NCBI GenBank assembly: GCA_937890825.1
Contig: CALADS010000048.1
Location: 1-61,378 of the forward strand
Direction of reading: 5' to 3'
DNA: 61,378 bases
DNA from: an uncultured Bacteroides sp.
GTDB taxonomy: Bacteria > Bacteroidota > Bacteroidia > Bacteroidales > Bacteroidaceae
Position 1 is the first letter of the stretch, and the number at the start of each line of letters is the position of its first letter. Shown here piece by piece: positions 8,222-18,100 of the stretch. A program made the position numbers and the translations under genes. Below the pieces are notes generated by a model. The model was not told the origin of the DNA, ran no database searches, and saw nothing but the letters and a program-made list of their open reading frames with translations.

Positions 8222-9343
8222 TTAGAGATATTCACCCAAAATATCTTTCATTGCCTCTGCAAATTCTTTGTCGCTGGCCGCCCGGGTGGATACGCTACCT
8301 GCGCTGGTTACATTCATACCGTCTCCGATCATCACCAGGCCCAGCTCGGTCCGGGTCGCAGGTTTGTTTACCGGGTCTTCCTTCTTGATCAGCGAGAGCA
8401 TTACATCAATGTTGGATTCTGGTGGACGTACTGCATAAAAGCGTGCAAACCCATCAAAGGTCTCCACGACACTGGCCAGTCCTGCCGGTACCGCTGCTTC
8501 AAAGTTCTCCAGGCTCGTAGCAGCAATCGGGGTCATGGCTTCCAGACATCCCGGAACCTCTACGTCACAATAATATTGGTTTGGCCCTATAGCAGCTTCC
8601 AGCTGGTTCCACCCAGTCGTCGGCAGAGTCAAGTCAAACGAGGTGGTTCCAACCCCAAATAAGGTCAACACCAGCTGAATATCTTCTTCTGGAATCTTCC
8701 GGCTAAACAGACGAAGCGCCTGCGCCCGTGTTTCCACAGCGTTGGCCACACCGGCCAATGTCGCAGTCGCATAGCTTTCCAAACTTGTAGAGCAAAAAGG
8801 CGAGTACCGGTCGCTCAGTTCTGCTACTGGTATATCGCAGTAGTAGCGGTATGGTCCTCTTGTCGGTTCCAAAGCCTTCCACTCGGTGTTCAGCGCCACC
8901 AGATTGTAGGTCTTGTAATATCCACCGCTGTACTCGTTTTTTGCATCCGCAATGGCGTCTTTCGCCTTATCAGAATATCTCTTTGCCTGAATCTCACTGT
9001 CTTTGGCCTTCTTCGCACTGGCGGCACTCTGCTCTGCACTTACAGCCGAAGCCGTTGCACTAGCATCACTATCTGCGGCGCTTTTGTCGCTGGCCGCTGC
9101 ACTGGATGCGGACGCGTCTGCACTGGCGGCAGATTTCTTTGCACTCTGCTCAGATGCTTTCGCACTGGCAGCCGCCTGGTCTTTCAGCTCTATCATCTGT
9201 TCAAGATACCGCTTTACAGTCGCTATCTGCTCTGTCATCCAGCGATAGACCCACTCGCCCATCTGTGCGATCCACTCCCGCACCTCACGCCCATATAGCG
9301 CTTCCCGTACGCCTTTCGCAATTTGCTGTATACTGAATGCCAT
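8222..9343 (-). CDS. baseplate/fibre protein with Ala-Ser coiled coil and two P-x-TGW-like domains
   Basis: A 373-residue protein. Residues 1-45 look like an attachment helix (IQQIAKGVREALYGREVREW), then about 75 residues of Ala/Ser/Lys/Asp coiled coil (ASADASASSAAASDKSAA). Two diverged copies of the same beta domain follow: one with LNTEWKALE, the other with LPTTGWNQLE, both continuing with a YYCDI/YYCDV strand and a TSLE..A..AG helix. The start lies in a TCAAAATGG element after GGAGAACA. Probably a trimeric baseplate appendage. Confidence 0.6.
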   Translation of the reverse strand: MAFSIQQIAKGVREALYGREVREWIAQMGEWVYRWMTEQIATVKRYLEQMIELKDQAAASAKASEQSAKKSAASADASASSAAASDKSAADSDASATASAVSAEQSAASAKKAKDSEIQAKRYSDKAKDAIADAKNEYSGGYYKTYNLVALNTEWKALEPTRGPYRYYCDIPVAELSDRYSPFCSTSLESYATATLAGVANAVETRAQALRLFSRKIPEEDIQLVLTLFGVGTTSFDLTLPTTGWNQLEAAIGPNQYYCDVEVPGCLEAMTPIAATSLENFEAAVPAGLASVVETFDGFARFYAVRPPESNIDVMLSLIKKEDPVNKPATRTELGLVMIGDGMNVTSAGSVSTRAASDKEFAEAMKDILGEYL

Positions 9344-9358
9344 TTTGAAATGTTCTCC

Positions 9359-10651
9359 TTATGTATTCAAATATCCAATCACGCCCCCAACCATTGCACG
9401 GATGTTCTCCGCCAATGCACTCGCTTTGTTCTGCTGGTCGGTCAGTTTCTTGGGCGGATTACCAAAGGTGAACTGCTTTCCTGCCGGGTCAGCCGGGTCG
9501 ATGTCCACTTTCGTGCATACATACAATCCGTCTATCCCATGGGGCGTTGATATTATACGGGTTTTTTTCATATAGCGCAGCCGGTCGGTCTGCATCCCGA
9601 TGTCTGCAAGGTCATAGGCAGTCACAGTCATGCTCATTTCGGATTCTTGCGGATGGTTCGCCAGTTCTTCTTTGGCCGCTTTCTCTAGGCTCTGTTGGGT
9701 CGCATTACCATCCACGTACAGCTGTCTTTTTATGGTTCCGTACTTCAGACAGGAATCTTTGTTCACCGCCGTACCCTTGATTCGGGTTACTGTGGTGCGC
9801 TTAAAAATCCACCATCCGCGTGTGGTTGTGTTGGTGCCCAAAGCACATACCTCGTTGCAAAAATCGCTTGGCAAGCCTTGCTCTATGTCCAGATCTAGCA
9901 GGTTTTTCCCGTATTCGACCGTCTGGTCCGTTTTATCGCCAATATCCAATTCATATCTCGCAACAATGCGGAAAAAGCCAGGATGCGCTTCGTCCTTCAC
10001 GTACTTCACATAGAAATATCCGTCGTACTCATCCAAAAAATATTTCTGCAAAAAGCTCCATGCCGTCCCGATTTGCTGCCCATCGTCCGAGAGGTCCTTC
10101 TTTACAGCTCTCTGTACTGTAGGTGCATCGTATTGCATCGGCTCTATCGGATTTACCATGTTTGCCCTATCTAGAATCGTGTAGTATAGACTGGGCGGCT
10201 TTTCTTCCCCACCATAGCTGCCGTCTGCTTCACAGGTCAGTAGATATTCCTTCGGGTCCAGTACCATGTCGCTTTCATCCAGCGCCCCAAGACATTCGGT
10301 GAAATACACCCGCATAGACCGGTCAAAAGTCAGGCTCTTCTCGGTCAGATATCCGACAAATAATATTGATTCGTCCTCTTCCACAAGAATATACGTTAGC
10401 CGCTCCACAAGGTCGTCCCTGTTCAAGTGGTATTGTTCATGCCATAACTCGTAAGGAATATCACACTCAAAGCTCCCGATTTGGTTTTTACTGAGCTGCA
10501 AGCTCTGGTTTGTGGCCCATGGCTGATCCTCGCCTCCTTCTATGGAGTCCCCGCGGGAATCATAAATGATGTAAGGCTCTGCAAAACAGATTCCGTACTC
10601 CTTTTCCACGAACCCCTTTTTCCATAAAGCCATGCTGATCTTATATCCCAT
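9359..10651 (-). CDS. tail-associated protein (Tal / prophage endopeptidase tail type)
   Basis: A 430-residue baseplate hub protein following the Dit genes, as in lactococcal and Clostridia siphoviruses. Visible points: an early beta hub domain (SFECDIPYELWHEQYHL, LFVGYLTEKSLTFDRSMRV), a middle part with LYYTILDRAN, and a carboxy part with DIGMQTDRLRYM. It lacks a separate peptidase or lysozyme domain, so it is the short form. Start ATG after GAGGAGGAAAC in a TCAAAATGG element. Family call from order and general features. Confidence 0.72.
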   Translation of the reverse strand: MGYKISMALWKKGFVEKEYGICFAEPYIIYDSRGDSIEGGEDQPWATNQSLQLSKNQIGSFECDIPYELWHEQYHLNRDDLVERLTYILVEEDESILFVGYLTEKSLTFDRSMRVYFTECLGALDESDMVLDPKEYLLTCEADGSYGGEEKPPSLYYTILDRANMVNPIEPMQYDAPTVQRAVKKDLSDDGQQIGTAWSFLQKYFLDEYDGYFYVKYVKDEAHPGFFRIVARYELDIGDKTDQTVEYGKNLLDLDIEQGLPSDFCNEVCALGTNTTTRGWWIFKRTTVTRIKGTAVNKDSCLKYGTIKRQLYVDGNATQQSLEKAAKEELANHPQESEMSMTVTAYDLADIGMQTDRLRYMKKTRIISTPHGIDGLYVCTKVDIDPADPAGKQFTFGNPPKKLTDQQNKASALAENIRAMVGGVIGYLNT

Positions 10652-10666
10652 TTTGAAGTTTCCTCC

Positions 10667-11470
10667 TCATAGGTATCCAGGCCGGTAGTTTGCCTGAATG
10701 TGCGCTTCACTTCCAGGCTCTTTTTCCAGCGTCAAGTAATAAATGTTTACCATACCTCCGCTGGTAGATGCAGCCGGTTTCAGCAGCAGTTCCGTTCGTC
10801 CTGGTGTTTTGGCTATTACCCCCTGTCCCAGCACCTCTCCTCCTTCGCCATTGTGGCGCAGCATGTACTGTACCGGAGTGTCCGTCAGGTTTTTCAGCGC
10901 TAAGATTGCTGGCTTGTCGGTCAATGGAAGCCGTATCGGCCGGACGCTGCGGTCTGCAGCAGGCAGGATCATGTCTCCAATCTTCTGCGGCGCAAGGTCT
11001 GTCTCGAAATTAAAGTCATCCCATAACCAGTCATCTTCCAAAGGCTTCACCAGATACTTGAATGGGTAAAAACGATATTGAAGCGTAAATTTTGTCTTCT
11101 TTCCAGAGCTTGTCGGCTCCGACCCCATCCATACCTTGCCCTTGTAGTAAAAAGTCGGCTCGTCGTCCAGTATCACCTTTACGTTGTCATGGCATTGCAG
11201 TGCCAATTTCTGTTTTATGTCCTGATACGCAGACCATATCCGGTTGTAGTCCAAGTCAGAGTAAAATATCCAGCTGCCTTCCCTCTCGTAAAATACAGGG
11301 TATCCTGTCACTGCGTGGGAAAGGTCGGCCTGTCCGTTCATTCCGGGAACATTCAGCGATATAACCTTCTCGGCCGGAGGCTGTACTACACATTTCTTTG
11401 CCGGAATCAGATGAAAATCTTTTGCCGAATGATATGCCCCTATCTGAATGTCATGCCCCGTTATTACCAT
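10667..11470 (-). CDS. distal tail protein (Dit-like), second copy
   Basis: A 267-residue protein with Dit features: an early PAKKCVVQPP and NVPGMNGQADLSHAVTG strand set, YEREGSWIFYSD, then the KVILDDEPTFYYKGKVWM belt-domain strand. The rest is a galectin-like beta domain, ending before Tal. Dit forms the hexameric ring joining tail tube and hub. The previous gene (11488-12105) is also Dit-like, so the ring may be built from two proteins. Confidence 0.7.
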   Translation of the reverse strand: MVITGHDIQIGAYHSAKDFHLIPAKKCVVQPPAEKVISLNVPGMNGQADLSHAVTGYPVFYEREGSWIFYSDLDYNRIWSAYQDIKQKLALQCHDNVKVILDDEPTFYYKGKVWMGSEPTSSGKKTKFTLQYRFYPFKYLVKPLEDDWLWDDFNFETDLAPQKIGDMILPAADRSVRPIRLPLTDKPAILALKNLTDTPVQYMLRHNGEGGEVLGQGVIAKTPGRTELLLKPAASTSGGMVNIYYLTLEKEPGSEAHIQANYRPGYL

Positions 11471-11487
11471 AGCGCCCTCCTTTCCAT

Positions 11488-12105
11488 TTATTTCGGGTAA
11501 TTCTTTGGCGGCACCAGGTCATATGCAATGGTCACCGTCATTCTTCCTGTATCGTCTGTGTCAAACTTACTCACCCAGCATCTGCCTCGGTATGTCTTGT
11601 TGTCCGGCATACTCACCTGTACCCTTCGTCCCTGCAGCATGCTCATCAGCTTGCGCATCTCTCCAGAAAATGTCCAGGGCCGTGTGTACCATCCCGGATA
11701 GTTCGTAAGCGCTTTTTCCGAGTATTCAAGATGGTACACACCCTGTCCATATTCACGGGAAATATCCACTCCCCCTACACAGCCGCTTGCTGCGCACTGA
11801 TCCCAGGGGGAGCGGTTCTTTCCGTCGTGTACAAAATAAAAATCCCAGCTCCCGGTACTGTTCCGGTAAGTATGGGCTTCTGCGTATAATGCGTTCTCCA
11901 GCTTTCCATGATAAGCCGATACATCGTCAAACTGGGTCGCTTCTTCAAAGGGTGCAATAGTCAGCGGTCTCACAGGCACCAGGTTCAGGTCTACCGTCCA
12001 TAGGATGCTCTCGGAGATCAGTTCTCCACGCAGATCCACACCTTGAAACATCAGTCCATGCCGTTGTATCTCTTTTATACCCTGTTCGGTAAATCCCTGC
12101 AGCAT
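11488..12105 (-). CDS. distal tail protein (Dit-like), first copy
   Basis: A 205-residue protein that directly follows the tape measure gene. It contains WDFYFVHDGKNRSPWDQC, WTFSGEMRKLMSMLQGR and YRGRCWVSKFDTDDTGRMTV, which fit the tail-component beta belt of the Dit superfamily. Ribosome site AAAGGAG. Two tandem Dit-like proteins before Tal resemble a two-ring tail tip. Confidence 0.62.
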   Translation of the reverse strand: MLQGFTEQGIKEIQRHGLMFQGVDLRGELISESILWTVDLNLVPVRPLTIAPFEEATQFDDVSAYHGKLENALYAEAHTYRNSTGSWDFYFVHDGKNRSPWDQCAASGCVGGVDISREYGQGVYHLEYSEKALTNYPGWYTRPWTFSGEMRKLMSMLQGRRVQVSMPDNKTYRGRCWVSKFDTDDTGRMTVTIAYDLVPPKNYPK

Positions 12106-12126
12106 GTTTTGCCGCTCCTTTCCCCT

Positions 12127-15100
12127 TTACCGTTTGTGACGCTGCGCTATCTTACCAAGCCCCTCGTCCACGTCATTGATAATCCCACCTACGACTTTCT
12201 TTCCGTTCAGCGTCAGTTTCATCCGGCCAACCGCTTCCGATACGCCATCAATACGCCCCCCTAGGGTTTGGATGGCCTCTATAATATCTTTGTTCGACAT
12301 TTCTCCCGGTTTCGGCTGGTCTTTCTGCCACATAGCTTCTCGCCGTGCCATATCGCGGCGGGTCATCATTTCTGCCAGCTGACTGGTCCGTCCCAGGTCA
12401 AACCCAATCTTCCGCACTCCGCCAGCCAGATTTTCTTCCATCCAGGTTGCGCCTGCCTGTGCACGAGATAGGTCTACAATGGGCTGTACAGTGGGCTGGT
12501 ATTCCATGGATTCTCCTGTCGCCTTTGCAAGCCGCTGTGCGCAATCCCAGGCCGTGTCCAATGCAGCTTTCGATACTTCTTCCAGGCTCTGGTATACGCC
12601 TTTTCCTTCATTCAGGATGCCGTTTTCCAGGCCAAGCATCATGTACCTGCCCATTCCGGCGAACACCGTCGAGGGCGAGTGAATGCCAAAAATATTTTTG
12701 AACCCACTAATAATACCCTTGCCAATGCTCTTGATGCCGTTCCACAAACCACCGGCTACGCTCTTGACGCCGTTCCACAGCCCGCTCAGGATGTTTTCAC
12801 CAACATCAATAGCGCCTTTCACAAAGCCCTTTGCGCCTTCCCAAAGCTTTCCAAAGGTCTTTCCCATCCAGTCTCCAAACTTGCCAAACCACTCTTTTAC
12901 CTTATCCCAGTTAGCAATAACAAGACCGCCGCCTGCGGCCAAGGCTGCCACTGCTAAACCCACAGGCCCAGCTGCACCCAGACTTCCCGCAACGGAACCC
13001 AACAATGTTGTGAGCTTTGCGCCAATTCCTCCTGCGGCTGCGGCCAGACTGCCCATCAGGCCTTTTGCACCGGCTGCAATCTTTGCAAACAACCCTCCGC
13101 TGGAAGCAATTTGGGCCGCACCAGCCGCTGCGTTGCCTACTGCTCCTGCAATTGCGCCTGTGTTCTGTGCGATCTGACCAGTCTGTGCAGCTGCTCCGGC
13201 AAGTGCAGTTCCTCCACCAAATAGAGACTTGATCCATTTTCCGATTCCGCTGCCTTTGCTCAAAGCATTTACGGCATCCATCATGAGGCTTCCCAAGCCA
13301 TCCATGACCTTTTTGCCAAACTCCGTGTTCATGAACCCAAGCACAGTATTCAGGGCGGATACCACTGCAGTGGCATAGTCTCCGCTCACAGCAGCAACGA
13401 TGGTCTGGATAAAGCTGGCCGCCGTCTCTGCTGCGCCTTCGCTCATGGCAAGATTCAAAGCCATTGACAGATTTTGTACCGTTTGCGGCATATTCTTTTC
13501 AACCTGTTTCCATGCTCTGCTGAATCCATTTTGAATAGACTTCCAGTTTTTCGAGATGGTGTATCCCAGCTGCATCATGGCTTTCTTGCCCATATCGGTC
13601 ATGTCGAAGGCATCTGCCAAGTTCTCTGCAAATCCCACTAGATTGTACTGTTCACCTTGCAGCTGTGCCAGTGCATCTAGTGCAGCATTACTGTTTTCGC
13701 CACTGTCTTTCACTACCTGATCGTACTTTTTCTGGTACTCCGTCAGGTTTTTCAAACTGTAGCGCATACTGCTCAGCGCCTTGCTCACACCTAAAATGGC
13801 GCTCATGGTCCCCTGCGTAGCAGCCTTTCGTGCTTCTTTGGAGCCTTGACCGTATTTCTCCACCGCTTCTTTGTAGGCATCCTCCCGACCGGATAGGTCT
13901 CCGTCTCCGTAGATCTTATCCAGCATCTGATGCCGATTCTGCAGGATTCTCGTTTCCTTTTCATACCGGGCAATCTGGTTGTCAAACTGATCAAGCTGCG
14001 CTTTCTCCAACTCGTTGATCAGTTCCTGCTGCCGTGTTTGCTCCTGTAAATATTTGCGGTAAGCTGTCTGAGTGTCTTGGTGTTCTTTCCCAAACGCCTC
14101 TTTCAGCTCGGTGTATTCCTTTTCAGCTACCGCTAATACTTTGGCCTGTGCATGGATCTTTTTGTTTACCAGTTCCATTTGCTTGTTGGACTGCTCGGTC
14201 ACCGTAGCGCTGTCCTGATACATCGTTGCCCAAAGCTCATATTCGCTTTCTGCAGTCGATGTCTCATTCTCATATCGGGTCAGCAGATCTTTCCATACAT
14301 CCTCGTATCTGCTCTGTTTCAGCTTTTCCAGCTCTGCCTGTTCATCCAACAAAGTGTTGTATGCTTCTCGGGTCTTGGTGTCGTTCTTTCCAGCTTTCTT
14401 GGTCAGTTCATCAAACTGCGCCTGTGCAATAGCCACTCGCTCTGTCTGCAGCTCGATCTTCTCTGCTGCGGTCTCGCTCCGCTTTGCCAGCAGTTCTTCG
14501 TCCGCTGCGGCGTCTCCATGTTGCAAATCCCAAAGCGCTGCTTCTTTTGTAAGCGCATCCTGCATGGCCTTGTTGGCTTTCAGCTCTGCGGTGTATTTCT
14601 CTGCAGCCGCTTCTGCAGCGGTCTTGCCTTTTCCGCCGCCACTTTGTCCTCCAGGAGCCTCTCCTGCATTCGCCAACGCATCGTCCACCTGTTTGCGTAT
14701 CTCATCATATCCGCTCAAAAAGTTCTCATCCAATCCCAAAGCGTTTTTAAACTTGTTCCACGCATTGGTAAATCCATCCGAAATGCCATTTGAACCGCTT
14801 TCGCCAACATTTTTTCCAAGTTGATACAGCGGGCTCTCCATAACAACCAGCCGTCTTTCGTACATCTGGCCGATCCGTCCTGTGGCTGCCAGCGGCAACG
14901 GTGCACCGTCCGCAATGCCTTCCGCCATCCCTGCCGGTACCATCATTGCCAATGCCCGCATCCTCCAGGAAGGCGAGTGGATATCCAGATCCTTGCAGAA
15001 CTGCTGGGGCACGATCTCTGCCAGCTGGCTGGTCGCTCTACGTACGGCATCTGCGGCACTGGCATCTGCAATACCTTCCGCCAGACCCATGGCAGCAAAA

Positions 15101-18100
15101 TATCCTTTTTCATACATCACCTTACTGGGCGAATGCTCGTCAAAGGTTTTTGTAGTTGTGTCAATTACAGTCTGGGCATTGGCCTGGGCGGCATCTGCGG
15201 CTTCTTTTGCAGCTTCCTGGTCGCTCACGCCTTCAGCAAGCCCTTCTGTGGCTTTCTTCCCACCTTGGAACAGCATCTGGTATAGTCCGGCCATAACGCT
15301 GTCGCCATTTTTCAGTTCGTCCATAAATGGTGCAAACGGATTCAACCATTGCAGCATTCCGCTTATCTTTTCTTTCAGCAGCCCAGGCAATTCCCCAGTT
15401 TTTGTATCAACCCATCCGGTAAATTTCCCCCACAGATCATTCAGTGCAGGTTGTACTTTCTCCCATACATAGACGGTAAGACGAATTAGAGTATCAACAA
15501 CTACGGTTCCTAAAATATAAAGAGCATCTCCAATAGCAGGTGCAGACAATACAATTGCTTCGCAAAGCGAAGAAATGATAATTGATATAGACGTCACTAA
15601 ACTGGATGCAATTTCCGCCGTCCCCTTTATTATCCCCGCAATAAATTCAACAATCATCCATGCCGCCGCTTTAATAATATCGAGGAATACCTGGAAGTCT
15701 AACGATTGTAAAAGACTTAATCCGGAAGCCAGATTGCCTATAAACGCTGAGACAGAGGATAACGCCATCAATGCACCTAAACTTAGCGCCAGCGCACTAA
15801 GGGAGAAAGAAAGTGCAACGATTACAGGTGTCAAAGGCGAAAGTAAAAATGCCGCACCGCCAAGAACGGCAAAAGCGCCGCCGATTGTAAGTAGGGCCTT
15901 TCCTATGGCGGTTAGCTGCAGCCCTCCAAGTCCATAAAATGCTGGAATTAGCATATTAACTGCTGCGGCTAAAATCGTTAATGCTACTGCACTACCTAAT
16001 GACCGTTTAACAACATTCAAGGCCACAGCAAACTCTAGTAATACTGCAGCTATTACGCCCAAACCAATTCCAATCTGTGCAGCATCCATTGTCCCGAATT
16101 TGGATATTGCATTCTGCAAAATCAGCATAGACGCTGCCAACAACACAAATCCAGTGCCTTTTCCAATCCCAAATTTGGCGCCGTTTACTTGCTTGGCAAA
16201 TACGGTAATTGATGCCATCACTCCACCAAGAGCCATAATGCCTTTTACAAGTGATTTTACATTGAGACTTCCCAGTGTCTCTATCGCTGGTACCATCACC
16301 CGAATTCCTACGGCAAAGGCAATCAGTCCAGCACTCCCTTTTATAAATCGATTATTGCCTCTTGATAAAATAGTGGCTGCTGCAGACAACTCCAATAATA
16401 CGGCGCCTAAAGCACTAACCGCTGGCAGCATTTTATCAATATCTATCGTCGAAATAACTTTTAGCGCCGAAGCAAGGATGAGCACCGCACTAGAAACAGC
16501 CATCATACCGATCGTGAGTATTGTAAATTTTAGTTGTTTCACTGTACCAGATAGCGAAGCAAACGTATACAATATCCCTATCACACCTGTCACAGCAGCT
16601 CCAAGCACTCCTACCGCTGCTAAAAGACGCTCCGGTTTCATCATCGCCAGCACAGCTAAAGAAGCTGCAATAAGTGCTACTGATTTCGCTATTGTGAAAA
16701 ACACTTCGGATTTTTGTGTCTGCTTCCATACATCCACTGCGTCTCCAAGAGAAACGATGGTTTCTTTGACGCTATCAACAATGTCCTTTGCTCCAAATGC
16801 CGTCGCCTTTATACCATCAAAAAAGCTCTTAACTGAAGCCAAAAGTCCAACTCCTAGCCCTCCAGTAATAAACTCTTTCACCTTATCAACGTCCAACCCG
16901 TTAAAGGCGTTTTTTGCACCATCGGCAAAAGAAGCAAACACCAGATCTGCTTGTGAACCAAAAGCATATAATTTGGGCGCTATATAATCCACAAAATTCT
17001 GTACTTTATCACCAATGTTTATTAGCGGCCGCATAGACAAAACACTTTTTGATATAAAATCTCCAAAGTCCGCAGCTTTATCAAGCAGTGTTTTTGCCAA
17101 AGGAGCAGTGGCACTGGACAACGTAAACAGTGCCGAGGCAATATCAGTGATTCCGTTTTTTACAACCTTCAATACGCTGAACACGCCCTGAAAAACCATT
17201 TTGATTTTTTCGGCGGTCTCATCGCTGATAATCAGCTTCTTGGTCAGGTCATCCAACCGCTGCGCAAATGTATAGATCTGTTCTCCGCTGGATGGCGGAA
17301 ATATCTCGTCAAATGCGCCTTTTACAGCCCCAGTTATCTTCGTGATCGCGGTCCATACATTTTCCAGACTCTGGATCAGATGCCCTCTTCCCGAGATCTG
17401 CCCCATTTTCTTGGCAAATTCGTCCAGGTCGATGGTTCCTTCTTCAATCTTTTGCCCCAGCTTGTCAAATGCCTGTATCTGCTTTTCCACTGCCTTCCGG
17501 TCATAACCCAGAGCGTTCAGTTCCGAATCACCCATGCTCTGCATCCGGTTCAGCTCCATCACAGTTGCTGCTATACTGTCCCGCAAAAGGTCAGCACTTA
17601 CCTGACTTCCCTCCAATGCAGCGCCAAGGCTTCCCGCTTCCAGAAGAGCGTCTTCCGTCACAAGCCCCTTGGCCAGTGCCACATTCTCCAGCGTATAGGT
17701 AAAAAGCTCCGCACTTTCCCCCATTTCATTTTGCAGCTGTTTCAGCCCATTGGATAACCCTTGCGAAAGCCGTTCATTTCTATTTTCTGCAGATCGTTCA
17801 ATTATTCCGCCCAGTGCATCGCTGATCTTTGTGTACAGCCGCTTGGCCTCTTCAAAGTCGCCTGCAATGATTTCCCAGGTCTGCGTCCATCCGGACTGGA
17901 CGGCTTCTCCCAATGTGTCCTTCAGTTGGGTCAGCGTCTTCACCTGAGTGGCTGCGTTTCGGGCGGTTTCGCCCAGTTTCAGGATCGCCTCGGTCTGCTC
18001 TTCAGTGTATCCAATGGCCAGCAGTGCTTCCCGGTCCAGATCACCGGTAAACTTCTGCAGCGTCTCGGTCAGAATATCTGCGCTCAGCCAGCCATTCTTT

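Noticed and set aside
1879..9343. Diversity-generating retroelement acting on the tail proteins
   Set aside because: No reverse transcriptase or template repeat is visible anywhere in the window.
16100..16987. 295-codon plus-strand frame opposite the tape measure
   Set aside because: A shadow of the Ala/Leu-rich hydrophobic region, with no ribosome site.
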